From NCBI GenBank assembly GCA_037189585.1, contig JBBCJA010000008.1, positions 20,491 through 84,490 on the forward strand: DNA of 64,000 bases. The letters are read 5' to 3'. Shown here one piece after another: positions 25,090-33,427 of this stretch (position 1 is its first letter; each line of letters begins with the position of its first letter). The notes under the pieces are model-generated. The model was not told the origin of the DNA. It searched no databases and saw only the letters and a program-made list of their open reading frames with translations. The translations under genes and the position numbers were made by a program. The stretch is from JAEXNA01 sp037189585. Its GTDB lineage: Bacteria > Vulcanimicrobiota > Xenobia > Xenobiales > JADMJV01.

Positions 25090-25755
25090 TTGACCGACAC
25101 AACCAAACTGTTTCAGGGCATCGCCGCGGTGCTCTTCGATCTTGACGGCACACTTGTCGATAGCAATGAGGAACATGCCAAAGCCTGGGTCGAGGTATTT
25201 GCCGAATACGGCCACGAACTCAACCTTTTCGACGTCACTCGATTGATCGGAATGGGCGGCGACAAACTGATTCAAAAGGCCATCGGAACCACCGCTCCCG
25301 AGCAAGTGAAGGAAATGGAAAAACGTCACGAGGAGATCTTCCTGGAGAAGTACCTTCATGACGTCTATCCGTTGGACAAAGCTAATGAGCTTATCGTCCT
25401 GCTCAAAGAGCGAGGTCTGACCGTCTTACTCGCCACAGCCGCCAACGACAAGGTTCGAGACGCACTTCTGGCAAGAGGCGATCTCAGGGAGCAGTTCCAC
25501 GAACTGACGGACTCTGACGAAGCCGAGGAATCGAAACCCGCGCCCGACACTCTTTTGGCCTGTCTTGAGGGACACGAACTTGAACCCTACCAGTGCCTGT
25601 TGATCGGCGATACCCCCTATGACGGAGAAGCCGCAGCCCAAGCCGGAATGAGATTTCTGGCTGTCGAAACGGGCGGTTGGAACGCCGGCAGCCTGGCCAA
25701 CGCCGCCGGCGTCTACGCTAGTATCAGTGCCCTTTACCGCAGCCTACTGCCGTAG
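25090..25755 (+). CDS. HAD family hydrolase (phosphatase-like)
   Basis: A 221-residue haloacid dehalogenase fold protein. Motif I is LFDLDGTLVDSNEEHAKAW with two aspartates; motif II is at LLATAANDK; motif III lysine is in EESKPAPDTL; motif IV is LLIGDTPYDGEAA. The cap region is of the beta-phosphoglucomutase/phosphoglycolate phosphatase class. The start is a TTG with AAGGAGGAG upstream, a strong ribosome binding site. The substrate is unknown. Its end overlaps the convergent HD gene by 32 bases. Confidence 0.9.
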   Translation: MTDTTKLFQGIAAVLFDLDGTLVDSNEEHAKAWVEVFAEYGHELNLFDVTRLIGMGGDKLIQKAIGTTAPEQVKEMEKRHEEIFLEKYLHDVYPLDKANELIVLLKERGLTVLLATAANDKVRDALLARGDLREQFHELTDSDEAEESKPAPDTLLACLEGHELEPYQCLLIGDTPYDGEAAAQAGMRFLAVETGGWNAGSLANAAGVYASISALYRSLLP

Positions 25756-26320
25756 GCCGCGACAGCTTCTCCATCCAACCTCGCATCCGAGCCTCAAGCC
25801 CACGCGGCTCGGCAAGATTACGAAGCGCCCAGTCCAGTGGCGCGCGACTTTTCCCGTCGGTCCAGCCGTCGATGACGATGAATTTCAGGAAGAGTTCCCA
25901 GTCCTGAATCGTTTCCAACAGTCGTTGTACCCGTTCCGGATTAGCTGCTCCTTTTTGGTGCGCTTGCCGGTACAAGGCATAAGGCTCATCGTGGAGCCAC
26001 ACCATGGCCAGCAGGTCATCCTCGCCACCCAAATCGGCGAGGAAGGCTCGAGCAAGGCTAGCGTGACTTCGAGGGTCAGCGATAGCCACACCGCTTTTAG
26101 CATCCTTCTTAAACGTGTCATGGACATGAATCAGAAGGCGAAGCTTCACGAACTCCACACTCTCCGAGCAAACCTCCAACGCACCCAGATTCCGTTCGAG
26201 TTCGTCGATGTGGGCACGGATCGAACCTTCCGGATGACCGGGTCGTGGGCGACCCCAGTCGAGATTCTCTCGGTATTTGGGATGATGTAGGACAGTTTCT
26301 AAAAGTTCCTGAGGGTTCAT
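25724..26320 (-). CDS. HD-domain-like protein
   Basis: A 198-residue helical protein with SIRAHIDELERNL then LLIHVHDTFKKDAK (the HD pair), and later SHASLARAFLADLGGEDDLLAMVWLHDEPY. This spacing matches HD phosphohydrolases, which are metal-dependent. Fold assignment is by motif only. It is divergent from a LysR gene, which often regulates the neighbour on the other strand. Confidence 0.65.
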   Translation of the reverse strand: MNPQELLETVLHHPKYRENLDWGRPRPGHPEGSIRAHIDELERNLGALEVCSESVEFVKLRLLIHVHDTFKKDAKSGVAIADPRSHASLARAFLADLGGEDDLLAMVWLHDEPYALYRQAHQKGAANPERVQRLLETIQDWELFLKFIVIDGWTDGKSRAPLDWALRNLAEPRGLEARMRGWMEKLSRPTAVGCGKGH

Positions 26321-26398
26321 CTGCGTACTCCGTAAGAAAGTGTTTTGGTGATGAGAACATCGTAAACGAAGACATCTATCCAGGAAAACTATTGAATT

Positions 26399-26426
26399 TT
26401 GACAAGCTATAAATAATACTTATAAT
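26399..26426 (+). promoter_or_regulatory. Consensus sigma-70-type promoter abutting the LysR start codon
   Basis: TTGACA at 26399-26404 and TATAAT at 26421-26426, with a 16-base spacer, match the consensus at all twelve positions. The -10 box directly touches the ATG at 26427. Transcription from it would begin inside the gene, so it cannot serve a start at 26427 in the usual way. Confidence 0.6.
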
Positions 26427-27329
26427 ATGAACTTTGACGACCTGGCCGCCTTTGTCCACTTTTCCGAGACTCTCAACTTCACTCGGACAGCGGAACTCCT
26501 GGCGATATCGCAGCCAGCTCTGCATCAGAAGATTCAGAAATTGGCCAGACATCTCGAGACCAAACTCTACGTCAAGGAACGCCGGAGGCTCTGGTTGACT
26601 CCGGAGGGACAAGAACTCGCAAAGTTCGGACGTGAGTCGCTAGCACACTACCACGAATTCCAGACCAGAATTCATTCCGAGCCGGAATTTCCCACCGTCA
26701 CCTTGATGGCGGGTTCCGGCGCCTACCGGTATCTTTTGGGCCCCGCCCTTAAGTTATTTCATCAACAAGGGACCACTAGTCTCAGGCTGTTAACCGGAGA
26801 TCGCGATCAGACTCTGGAGCATCTCAGGACAGGAAAGGCGCAATTGGGCGTCACTGTTCTTCGCGAGCCACCGGCCGAATTTTCTTCTTCTCTTCTGCGC
26901 TCGGTACCAGCTCTACTCGTCGTTCCTCGCAAGCATCGTTTGGCGCGCCGAAAGCGAATCTCTCTAAAGGAGGTCAACGGAGAGTCTCTTGTCGTTCCCT
27001 CACACCCAGCGCCGTTTCGAGAAACGCTTGAATCCAAACTGCATCAGGAGGGCGTGGCCTGGAAACTTGGAGTGGAAGCCGGAGGGTGGGAGTTGATGAT
27101 GCACTTCGTGGCCTTGGGACTGGGCCTGACCGTGGTCAACGGCTGCTGCCAAATTCCAACGGATTGCCGCGCCGTCGAGATCTCTGACCTCCCCAGCTCG
27201 GACTATTATCTACTTCGGCCGCGACAATTTCGCGGCAGTGCCGCGACGGAAATTCTTTCCGAGATTCTCCGCCGTACCGTCGCGGCCGGAGGAATCCACC
27301 AGGGTGAAGCTAGCATGAAGCGAAGCTAG
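26427..27329 (+). CDS. LysR family transcriptional regulator
   Basis: A 300-residue regulator. The N-terminal winged helix reads MNFDDLAAFVHFSETLNFTR, then AELLAISQPALHQKIQKLAR, the normal LysR pattern. A LysR substrate domain follows (TVTLMAGSGAYRYLLGPALK). The start is fixed by the family pattern, although a perfect -10 box ends at the base before it. It is divergent from the HD-domain gene, a common target arrangement, and seven bases separate it from the RMD1 gene. The co-inducer is unknown. Confidence 0.9.
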   Translation: MNFDDLAAFVHFSETLNFTRTAELLAISQPALHQKIQKLARHLETKLYVKERRRLWLTPEGQELAKFGRESLAHYHEFQTRIHSEPEFPTVTLMAGSGAYRYLLGPALKLFHQQGTTSLRLLTGDRDQTLEHLRTGKAQLGVTVLREPPAEFSSSLLRSVPALLVVPRKHRLARRKRISLKEVNGESLVVPSHPAPFRETLESKLHQEGVAWKLGVEAGGWELMMHFVALGLGLTVVNGCCQIPTDCRAVEISDLPSSDYYLLRPRQFRGSAATEILSEILRRTVAAGGIHQGEASMKRS

Positions 27330-27336
27330 TCTCGTT

Positions 27337-28137
27337 ATGGAATCGACGCACAGAGGCGGTCCGCCCTTAGGACCGGGCTCTTACCGACTCAAGGCGGTCC
27401 ATCTCGGCGCTTCCATCGACCTGGTCGCGGCCGCTCGAGAGACCGCCGGGGTGTTGGCACCCGGCAAAGCCCACCTATTTGTCTATCGCACAGGCCGGCT
27501 TCATTTTCTCTTCCCCTTCGGTTCTCTGGTCACGATGGTGGCCGGCGACTCTACCGACCCTGACATCTCAGAGTTTCGCCCTCTGGTCAAAGATGCCCAT
27601 GAGCTTGTGGTCGACGACTTCGTCCTCAAGATCTCCCCTGAGGAAAAAGAGGGAGTGGAGTTCGGTCAGGTCACTTTATGGGAAGGGCGTCAGGACCGGC
27701 TGGCTCTGGTCGCGACTATTCTGGCCCAGTCCAACACATTAGAGCACTACGAAGACGTGGTGATCAAGATGACCGACAACACTGCCGGAGTCACCGAGCG
27801 CCTTAGCGCGGGGAAGATGCCGCCCAGCGGGAGCGAGATGCTGTCCTTTATCGGGAAGAGCCTGTCCATCCGGCGCGAGCTTCTCAGCCAGCTTTCGGTT
27901 CTCGACCCGCCCGAGTCGATCTGGGAAGACGACAGTCTCGATCGGCTCTACCACGCCCTGCAAGCCAATTTCGAAATCCCTCAGCGCATGCGTGTGGTGG
28001 AGCACAAGCTTAATTTGATTCACGATACCGCTCAGATGATCGTTTCCATCAACGAGGGGCGCCGGGCTCACCATTTGGAGATGATCATCATCTTCTTAAT
28101 CGCTTTGGAGATCGTCCTGGCTATCTGGGGACATTAA
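27337..28137 (+). CDS. RMD1 family protein (DUF155)
   Basis: A 266-residue protein with one C-terminal transmembrane segment (LEMIIIFLIALEIVLAIWG). The segment VVEHKLNLIHDTAQMIVSIN, then NEGRRAHHLEMIII, is the hallmark of the RMD1/YagE family. Eukaryotic members sit in the mitochondrial inner membrane and link microtubules or translation; bacterial roles are unknown. It begins seven bases after the LysR stop, so the two are probably co-transcribed. Confidence 0.8.
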   Translation: MESTHRGGPPLGPGSYRLKAVHLGASIDLVAAARETAGVLAPGKAHLFVYRTGRLHFLFPFGSLVTMVAGDSTDPDISEFRPLVKDAHELVVDDFVLKISPEEKEGVEFGQVTLWEGRQDRLALVATILAQSNTLEHYEDVVIKMTDNTAGVTERLSAGKMPPSGSEMLSFIGKSLSIRRELLSQLSVLDPPESIWEDDSLDRLYHALQANFEIPQRMRVVEHKLNLIHDTAQMIVSINEGRRAHHLEMIIIFLIALEIVLAIWGH

Positions 28138-28182
28138 GGCGGACAGAGAAAGAAACGCGACTTGTCCTGCGAAGGGGTCGAC

Positions 28183-28776
28183 ATGAAAACTTTCCAGTTC
28201 GCCGACCGTATCCTCATCGTGGGAGAGGCGGCCCAGTGGGACCAACTGCTGACCGCCGTGACCAAGGACACTCCCGCCACCGTCGTGGACCTTCGTACCT
28301 TTGTCGAAGTCGGGGAGCAGCCGGTGCCCCGCACACCGGAAGGATGGGGCTATCGACGCCTCCCTATCACGGGAGCCACCGTCTCCGAGCAGGACCTTGA
28401 TGTTCTTAGAAGAGAGTTTTTCCGCCGACCGCAAACCGTCATCGTCGGTCCCAACGCCAGCAGGTCACGCCTACTGGCCGCCGCGGCGCTCTCACGTCTG
28501 GAACAGGGCGGCTGGAACGGCGGCGATCGAGCCGAGGTGGAGACGAGTCACGGTGAGGACCAGCTACGGAGCTGGCTGACGGACTATCTGGTCCGCCACG
28601 GATTCGAGAAGGCGCCAGAGAAAGCGGAGACGCCCAGGTCGACAAAGGCCAAAGGGCCCCAAGAGAAAGGCACCGAGGAGTCGCCCGCGCCATCCCCCAC
28701 GGAAGAGAGCGCCACCAAACCCGCGAGCAAGACAAAATCCGCGAAATCGCGCGGCGGCTCAAGAAAGAAGAAATAG
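28183..28776 (+). CDS. Phosphatase-fold protein lacking the catalytic cysteine
   Basis: A 197-residue protein. Residues 1-110 follow the pattern of dual-specificity/DUF442-type phosphatases: ILIVGEAAQWDQLLTAV, TVVDLRTFVEVGEQP, YRRLPITGATVSEQDLDVL. However, the P-loop position reads VIVGPNASRSR with no cysteine. The C-terminal 60 residues are a disordered Lys/Ser/Pro/Ala/Glu tail ending in SRKKK. I expect a non-catalytic ligand-binding role. ATG at 28183 follows GAAGGGG; a TTG 7 codons earlier is possible. It follows the RMD1 gene by 45 bases on the same strand. Confidence 0.55.
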   Translation: MKTFQFADRILIVGEAAQWDQLLTAVTKDTPATVVDLRTFVEVGEQPVPRTPEGWGYRRLPITGATVSEQDLDVLRREFFRRPQTVIVGPNASRSRLLAAAALSRLEQGGWNGGDRAEVETSHGEDQLRSWLTDYLVRHGFEKAPEKAETPRSTKAKGPQEKGTEESPAPSPTEESATKPASKTKSAKSRGGSRKKK

Positions 28777-28780
28777 GGCT

Positions 28781-30028
28781 CTATTCGGCTTGGCGCTGGC
28801 GCTGCTCGAGCCGCTCTTGAATGCCGCAGGCCAGTTCCGGGTCGATGGACACAGCCTTGTCCCAAGCCTCGCCCGCGGCCGACTTCATCCCTCGCTGGAA
28901 CAGCAGGTCGCCCAGTAGCAGATGGGCCTGGGCGCTCTCCGGCAGTAGGCGAGTGGCTTTACGTGCATGTACCACGGCTCGTGAAACCTTGGCCGCCTTG
29001 CTCAACGACTGGGCCATCAAAAGATGGAAGCCCCCGTTACTCGGCTGCATCTCCAAGGCCTTGCGCAAGAACTGATACGCCTGGTCTTCGTCACCGCGCA
29101 GCATGTGGATGTGGCCCAGGCTGGCGAAGGCCTCGGCGTCCTCGTGGTCCCATTCCAAGAGCATCGAGAACCGCTCCTCGGCCTCGTCCAGGTAGCCTAG
29201 CTTGAGCTCGATGCCTCCGATCAAAAGAAGCCCTTCCAACATACCCGGCTCAGCTTTTAAAGCCGACAGCAGAACATTCCGCGCTTCCTCAAGCTGACCG
29301 CGGTGGGCCAAAGCGTGACCCAGGTTGTAGAGAATGTCGGGATTGGTCGGCGACAGCCGGGAGGCTCGGCGGAACTCCAAAACCGCCATATCCAAGAACC
29401 CCTGATGCATGAAAACCACACCCAGGTTCATTCGACTTCGAGGGAAATTCGGGTCCAGGCGCACACAGGCTTGAAGCTCTTCTCGGGCCTTGCTTAGCTC
29501 GCCGGAGTGCAGATACAGTACGCCACGCAAGTTCAACGCGTCGAGATGAGCGGGATTGACCTTAAGAATCTTGTCCAGTTGCTTGAGCGCTTTCTTGCTC
29601 TGTCCCAGCTCGATATAAGCTTCGGCAAGCGACAAGCGAAGCTCCCAGTCCTCGGGGTCGAGTTTAGTCGCGTTGGACCAGATCCGAACCGCCTCTTTCA
29701 TCTCCTCGCGTTGGAAATAGGCCAAACCCAGGTAAAAGTGAGCCTCAGTATTACTGGGGTCTAGTTCAATCACTTGGGAGAAGACGGTGGTGGCTTGAGG
29801 CAGTTGTCCTTGCTCGGCGAGCAGAACTCCGAGATCGAGACGGACATCCACATGAGAACGGTCCAAGGCCGCAGCGCGATGAAGCTCGCGGGTGGCGTCC
29901 TCCAATCGCCCCTGCTCGCGATACATTCGACCCAGCTCGTAATGCTGGTCGAACGACTGCGCGCGGCGGAACGGATGCAGGGCGATCACCTTGCCCCGAG
30001 TCGTGGATATCTCTTCGTCGTGTGTCAT
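28781..30028 (-). CDS. TPR repeat protein
   Basis: A 415-residue protein with about eleven tetratricopeptide repeats from residue 25 to the end (for example YELGRMYREQGRLEDATREL, AHFYLGLAYFQREEMKEAV). TPR proteins are adaptor scaffolds. There is no signal peptide or other domain. I chose the ATG at 30028; a longer frame back to 30070 is not repeat-like. It is convergent with the phosphatase-fold gene, with four bases between stops. Confidence 0.9.
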   Translation of the reverse strand: MTHDEEISTTRGKVIALHPFRRAQSFDQHYELGRMYREQGRLEDATRELHRAAALDRSHVDVRLDLGVLLAEQGQLPQATTVFSQVIELDPSNTEAHFYLGLAYFQREEMKEAVRIWSNATKLDPEDWELRLSLAEAYIELGQSKKALKQLDKILKVNPAHLDALNLRGVLYLHSGELSKAREELQACVRLDPNFPRSRMNLGVVFMHQGFLDMAVLEFRRASRLSPTNPDILYNLGHALAHRGQLEEARNVLLSALKAEPGMLEGLLLIGGIELKLGYLDEAEERFSMLLEWDHEDAEAFASLGHIHMLRGDEDQAYQFLRKALEMQPSNGGFHLLMAQSLSKAAKVSRAVVHARKATRLLPESAQAHLLLGDLLFQRGMKSAAGEAWDKAVSIDPELACGIQERLEQRQRQAE

Positions 30029-30116
30029 AGCGGCCAAACCTTTTCGGAGGGTCCCCACCCTCACCTCCATGCCCTAAGGGCATGTCCTGTCATCGAAAAT
30101 TCCCCTCCCCAGAGGG

Positions 30117-30755
30117 TCATTCCTCGAGTTTCAAACGGCATTCCAGACCCTCGAGCAGCGCGCCGATTCCGAAGAAGAACTCCGCGTCGGGGTCTTGTCC
30201 TTCTCCTGATGCCGGCAGTCCGACCAGGGCCAGATGGGGATGGTTGGCGTAGTCCTCCATCCTGGCGTAAGAGTTGGTCCCGCGCGGTCCATAGTGAAAG
30301 ATGGCGTGTCCAAGGGTGAAAGCAAAAAAGGTCTGAAAGGCGTAAAGAGCGTCCAATGGTGGAAATCCCGCCCGCACCAAAAGGCCGACAGCCCCGTCGA
30401 GAGCCGCGAGCGAGCCGGGGGCGATAGCCGAGCGGGAGGCAAAAAGCGGGATGGTTCCTGGATGTGCCTTCAGAAGTCGTAAGAAGGTCGTCGACATCTG
30501 GCGACCCACCTCTTTCCACTCGGCTATTTCCGCGCTTCCATCCAACCGGACCAGCAAGCGACTCATCAAAAGCTCGTGGACCGCGTCGAGCAGGTCGGCC
30601 TTGTTCGCGACATGATTGTAGAGCGACATCGCCTCGACACCGAGCCTGGCCCCGAGCTTTCTCATGGAAAGACCCTCCAACCCGACTTCGTCGAGCAGGG
30701 CTAAAGCCGTCTCCGCGATTTTGAAACGGGTCAACTGACCCCTTGACTCTTTCAT
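30117..30755 (-). CDS. TetR family transcriptional regulator
   Basis: A 212-residue regulator: the helix-turn-helix lies at the N-terminus (KIAETALALLDEVGLEGLSM, RKLGARLGVEAMSLYNHVAN) and the ligand domain follows the TetR_C pattern (FPPLDALYAFQTFFAFTLGH). The start at 30755 was chosen by the family pattern. Two palindromes between this gene and the radical SAM gene, one overlapping its own start region, are the probable operators, so it likely represses itself and the divergent gene. Confidence 0.9.
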   Translation of the reverse strand: MKESRGQLTRFKIAETALALLDEVGLEGLSMRKLGARLGVEAMSLYNHVANKADLLDAVHELLMSRLLVRLDGSAEIAEWKEVGRQMSTTFLRLLKAHPGTIPLFASRSAIAPGSLAALDGAVGLLVRAGFPPLDALYAFQTFFAFTLGHAIFHYGPRGTNSYARMEDYANHPHLALVGLPASGEGQDPDAEFFFGIGALLEGLECRLKLEE

Positions 30756-30756
30756 C

Positions 30757-30799
30757 CTTACACCGTAAGTTGGTCCTACCAAAAACTTACGCCGTAAGT
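30757..30799. promoter_or_regulatory. Twin TetR operators
   Basis: CTTACACCGTAAG (30757-30769) and ACTTACGCCGTAAGT (30785-30799) are two near-identical palindromes with arms CTTAC/GTAAG and a three-base centre. They sit two bases upstream of the TetR start and just before the radical SAM ribosome binding site (AGGAGG, 30807-30812). Confidence 0.8.
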
Positions 30800-30817
30800 C
30801 AATTTTAGGAGGCTCGG

Positions 30818-32251
30818 ATGTCATCTGTTACCGCCCGCACCCAACCAGTCCAAAAAACGAAGCCGAATGAGCATTCCCTGGAATTAGCAAAAAGGATGAG
30901 AGGGCCTCAGCGTCATCGACTGTTGCAAGGCTATCCCATGCCAGGCATGATGATCCCCTACGACCGCGAACGAGGCTACGAACCCGTGACGGTCGATACC
31001 GACCGTCCTCTGATCGTGGGCATTCTCCCTCACGCCTCTTGTAATCCCAGCGTGAAAGGCTGCGGCTACTGTACCTTCCCTCACGAGGCGTTTCGTCGTT
31101 CTGAAGTGGAAGCCACCGTGGATTCGGTCTGCCGGGAGGTCGAAGCCTCAAAGCAAGCCGGGAGACCGGTCGAAGCGCTCTACTTCGGCGGAGGGACAGC
31201 CAACCTCACCCCCGCCACCTCCTTTCGAAAGCTCTGCCGGATCGTGGCCAAAACTTTCGATACCAGCCAGGCGGAAGTTACCTTAGAAGGTGCTCCCCTC
31301 TACTTCACCTCTCAGCGAGAAGCTCTACTGGAAATTCTCGAATCAGAACTTCCCACTCAGAATCGTCGTCTGAGCATGGGGGTCCAGACTTTTGATAGAG
31401 CCATCATCTCCGAAATGGGTCGAAGCCACTTAGGCGCTCCCGAGATGGTACGTGGTGCGGTAGAGTCCGCACGTAGACGCGGAATGACAACCTCGGCCGA
31501 CCTGATGATCAACATGCCGGGGCAGACTCTTGAGGGCATGAAAGGCGATCTTCAACAGGCCAGCGATCTCGGCTTTTCTCAAGTCTGCATCTATCATCTC
31601 GTGCTCTTTCGCGGGCTGGGAACCCCCTGGGCCAAGGAGAGAGATAAGCTCGCCGCCTTGCCCGACAACGCTCGGGCCTTCGCCAACTGGCAAGAGGTCA
31701 CCGCCCTGGCCCGTCAACTCGGCTACCGCCAGACCAGCCTGACCAACTTCGAGCGTGAAGGACATTATCGTTACGAGGAGTGTAGCTATCGACCCGCTCT
31801 CTTTGACGGGCTCGGATTTGGCCCCGAGGCGCTAAGCTGTCATACAAACCTCGAATTCGGCCTGGCCGCCAAATGGATGAATGAAGCCTCCTCCGAAGCC
31901 TATCGGGAAGCCGTGTCTTCTCACGGTCACGGGCGCTCACGGCTGTTCGTCTATGGCCAGACCGACCTCCGCTTGCTGTATCTCACGCGCTCCTTAGCCC
32001 GCCGGGAAGCTTGTCGTGAGGCCTATCGCCAGAGTTACGGTAGTGACCTGGTAGACGACTTTCGTCCCGCCTGGGAGGCGCTGAAGTCCGCTGGGCTGGT
32101 GGGCTGGAACGAAGAGCTGCTGAAGCTGACCGAGCGAGGGACGTTCTTCGCCGATTCCGTGGCCGGTCTTCTCGCCGCGGAGCGGGTCGCCGAACTGCGC
32201 AACGGAATCCGCCCCGACCTCAACGACGCGCCGGTCTTTCGAATGGGCTAG
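30818..32251 (+). CDS. HemN/HemW-like radical SAM protein with CX6CX2C motif
   Basis: A 477-residue protein similar to coproporphyrinogen oxidase-like radical SAM enzymes: LYFGGGTANLTP, EVTLEGAPLYFTS, RLSMGVQTFDRAI, SADLMINMPGQTLEGM and a C-terminal winged-helix-like end. The iron-sulfur motif is spaced CNPSVKGCGYC (C-x6-C-x2-C) rather than CxxxCxxC. It is therefore probably not HemN itself; HemW-related heme chaperone or methyltransferase roles are candidates. It has AGGAGG before the ATG. It is controlled by the divergent TetR and its end overlaps the convergent methyltransferase by four bases. Confidence 0.8.
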   Translation: MSSVTARTQPVQKTKPNEHSLELAKRMRGPQRHRLLQGYPMPGMMIPYDRERGYEPVTVDTDRPLIVGILPHASCNPSVKGCGYCTFPHEAFRRSEVEATVDSVCREVEASKQAGRPVEALYFGGGTANLTPATSFRKLCRIVAKTFDTSQAEVTLEGAPLYFTSQREALLEILESELPTQNRRLSMGVQTFDRAIISEMGRSHLGAPEMVRGAVESARRRGMTTSADLMINMPGQTLEGMKGDLQQASDLGFSQVCIYHLVLFRGLGTPWAKERDKLAALPDNARAFANWQEVTALARQLGYRQTSLTNFEREGHYRYEECSYRPALFDGLGFGPEALSCHTNLEFGLAAKWMNEASSEAYREAVSSHGHGRSRLFVYGQTDLRLLYLTRSLARREACREAYRQSYGSDLVDDFRPAWEALKSAGLVGWNEELLKLTERGTFFADSVAGLLAAERVAELRNGIRPDLNDAPVFRMG

Positions 32252-33345
32252 CTTCTCTCGCGACGTCTTCGAAGTTGTTGGCGCCAGTCGATCTTCTGAG
32301 GCGTCTTTCCGGTCAGTCGAGCCGAGGCTTCGCGAGTGAGACTGGCCGGGCGACGCCCCGGCGGCGCGTCGAGGTCTCCGCGATCAAAAACTCCGAAAGT
32401 GTATTGCATAGGGATCGCCACCTCGTGAAAAACGAGTTGGAAGATCTTGTTCTCGAACTCCAGTCCGTGAAGCAGGTCGATGAAGCCACGCCGGTCTTGC
32501 CTTTGCAGCATCATCTCGCCGCAGTATCGGTTGGTCGGGATGTCCACGTAAAAGGGAGAGTCCGGGCGCAAACAACGTAGCACCGCACGTAAAGCCTTCT
32601 CCAATGAGGCGTCGGAGAGAAGGTCTAAAACCACGTAAGAGATGGCGAAGTCAAAATGATCGTCGGGCAGAGGTAGCGCGGTGATGTCCGCCACCATCGT
32701 CGTGACTTGTTCAGCCAATCCCGCCCGCTCGCTCAGCTTCTCGAAGAGCTCAAGCTCCTCAGCGTTGAGATCGACCCCCACCATCTCCAGTCGTTCGAAA
32801 TGGCGTAATCCCAAAGTGGCTCGACCCCATCCGCACCCCAGGTCGAGACCCCGCAGACGGCCTTGGCGCGTGGCCAGGAAGGGCCATAGGTAGAGTTCGG
32901 GAGCGGCCGTCAAGAGCACCTTGTTCCAGTAGCCTCGTGAAGCGTCGCCCGACAGGTCCGAGCTGGAGTAGTCGGCCTGACGGCCAACAAGTTCGTTGGC
33001 CGAAGCCACCGGTTCGGGCACCGCCGCCAACACATCGTCGATGGGATGAGGCGCGTAAGCCATGGCTGCTCGGTAGACCGTCATCAAGGGGCTGGTCCAG
33101 AATAGCTTGACCTGGGCGTCATCGGACAAGGGCCCACCGCTGAAGAATCCCTGAGCTTGAAAATCTCTCAGCGCCCGCGTGGCGGCCTCCGGCCCCAATT
33201 TGTCCAACGCCTCCCCCATCCGTGACGCGACTTCCGGGTGGGTGCGAGGAGAGAGGTGAAAGTAGCCTCGCAGCAACCGGTCGAAGTAATCGACGAAACC
33301 AGGAAACTTGGCGTCATACGACCAGAGGAGTTCGGCACAGCTCAT
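32248..33345 (-). CDS. SAM-dependent methyltransferase
   Basis: A 365-residue protein. The N-terminal 150 residues are helical and not recognised. The C-terminal part has the class I methyltransferase motif LRGLDLGCGWGRATLGL, then MVGVDLNAEELELFEKL, MVADITALPLPDDHFDFAIS and YVVLDLLSD. The substrate is unknown. I chose the ATG at 33345; an earlier in-frame start at 33414 would overlap the divergent gene. It overlaps the radical SAM gene by four bases at its end. Confidence 0.8.
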   Translation of the reverse strand: MSCAELLWSYDAKFPGFVDYFDRLLRGYFHLSPRTHPEVASRMGEALDKLGPEAATRALRDFQAQGFFSGGPLSDDAQVKLFWTSPLMTVYRAAMAYAPHPIDDVLAAVPEPVASANELVGRQADYSSSDLSGDASRGYWNKVLLTAAPELYLWPFLATRQGRLRGLDLGCGWGRATLGLRHFERLEMVGVDLNAEELELFEKLSERAGLAEQVTTMVADITALPLPDDHFDFAISYVVLDLLSDASLEKALRAVLRCLRPDSPFYVDIPTNRYCGEMMLQRQDRRGFIDLLHGLEFENKIFQLVFHEVAIPMQYTFGVFDRGDLDAPPGRRPASLTREASARLTGKTPQKIDWRQQLRRRRERS

Positions 33346-33427
33346 GGCTTGGGACGTTCGGCGGATGTTGACCTTGACCCCCTGATAAAAGGTGACACGT
33401 GGAGGGGAGAGCAAACATCAAAAGACG

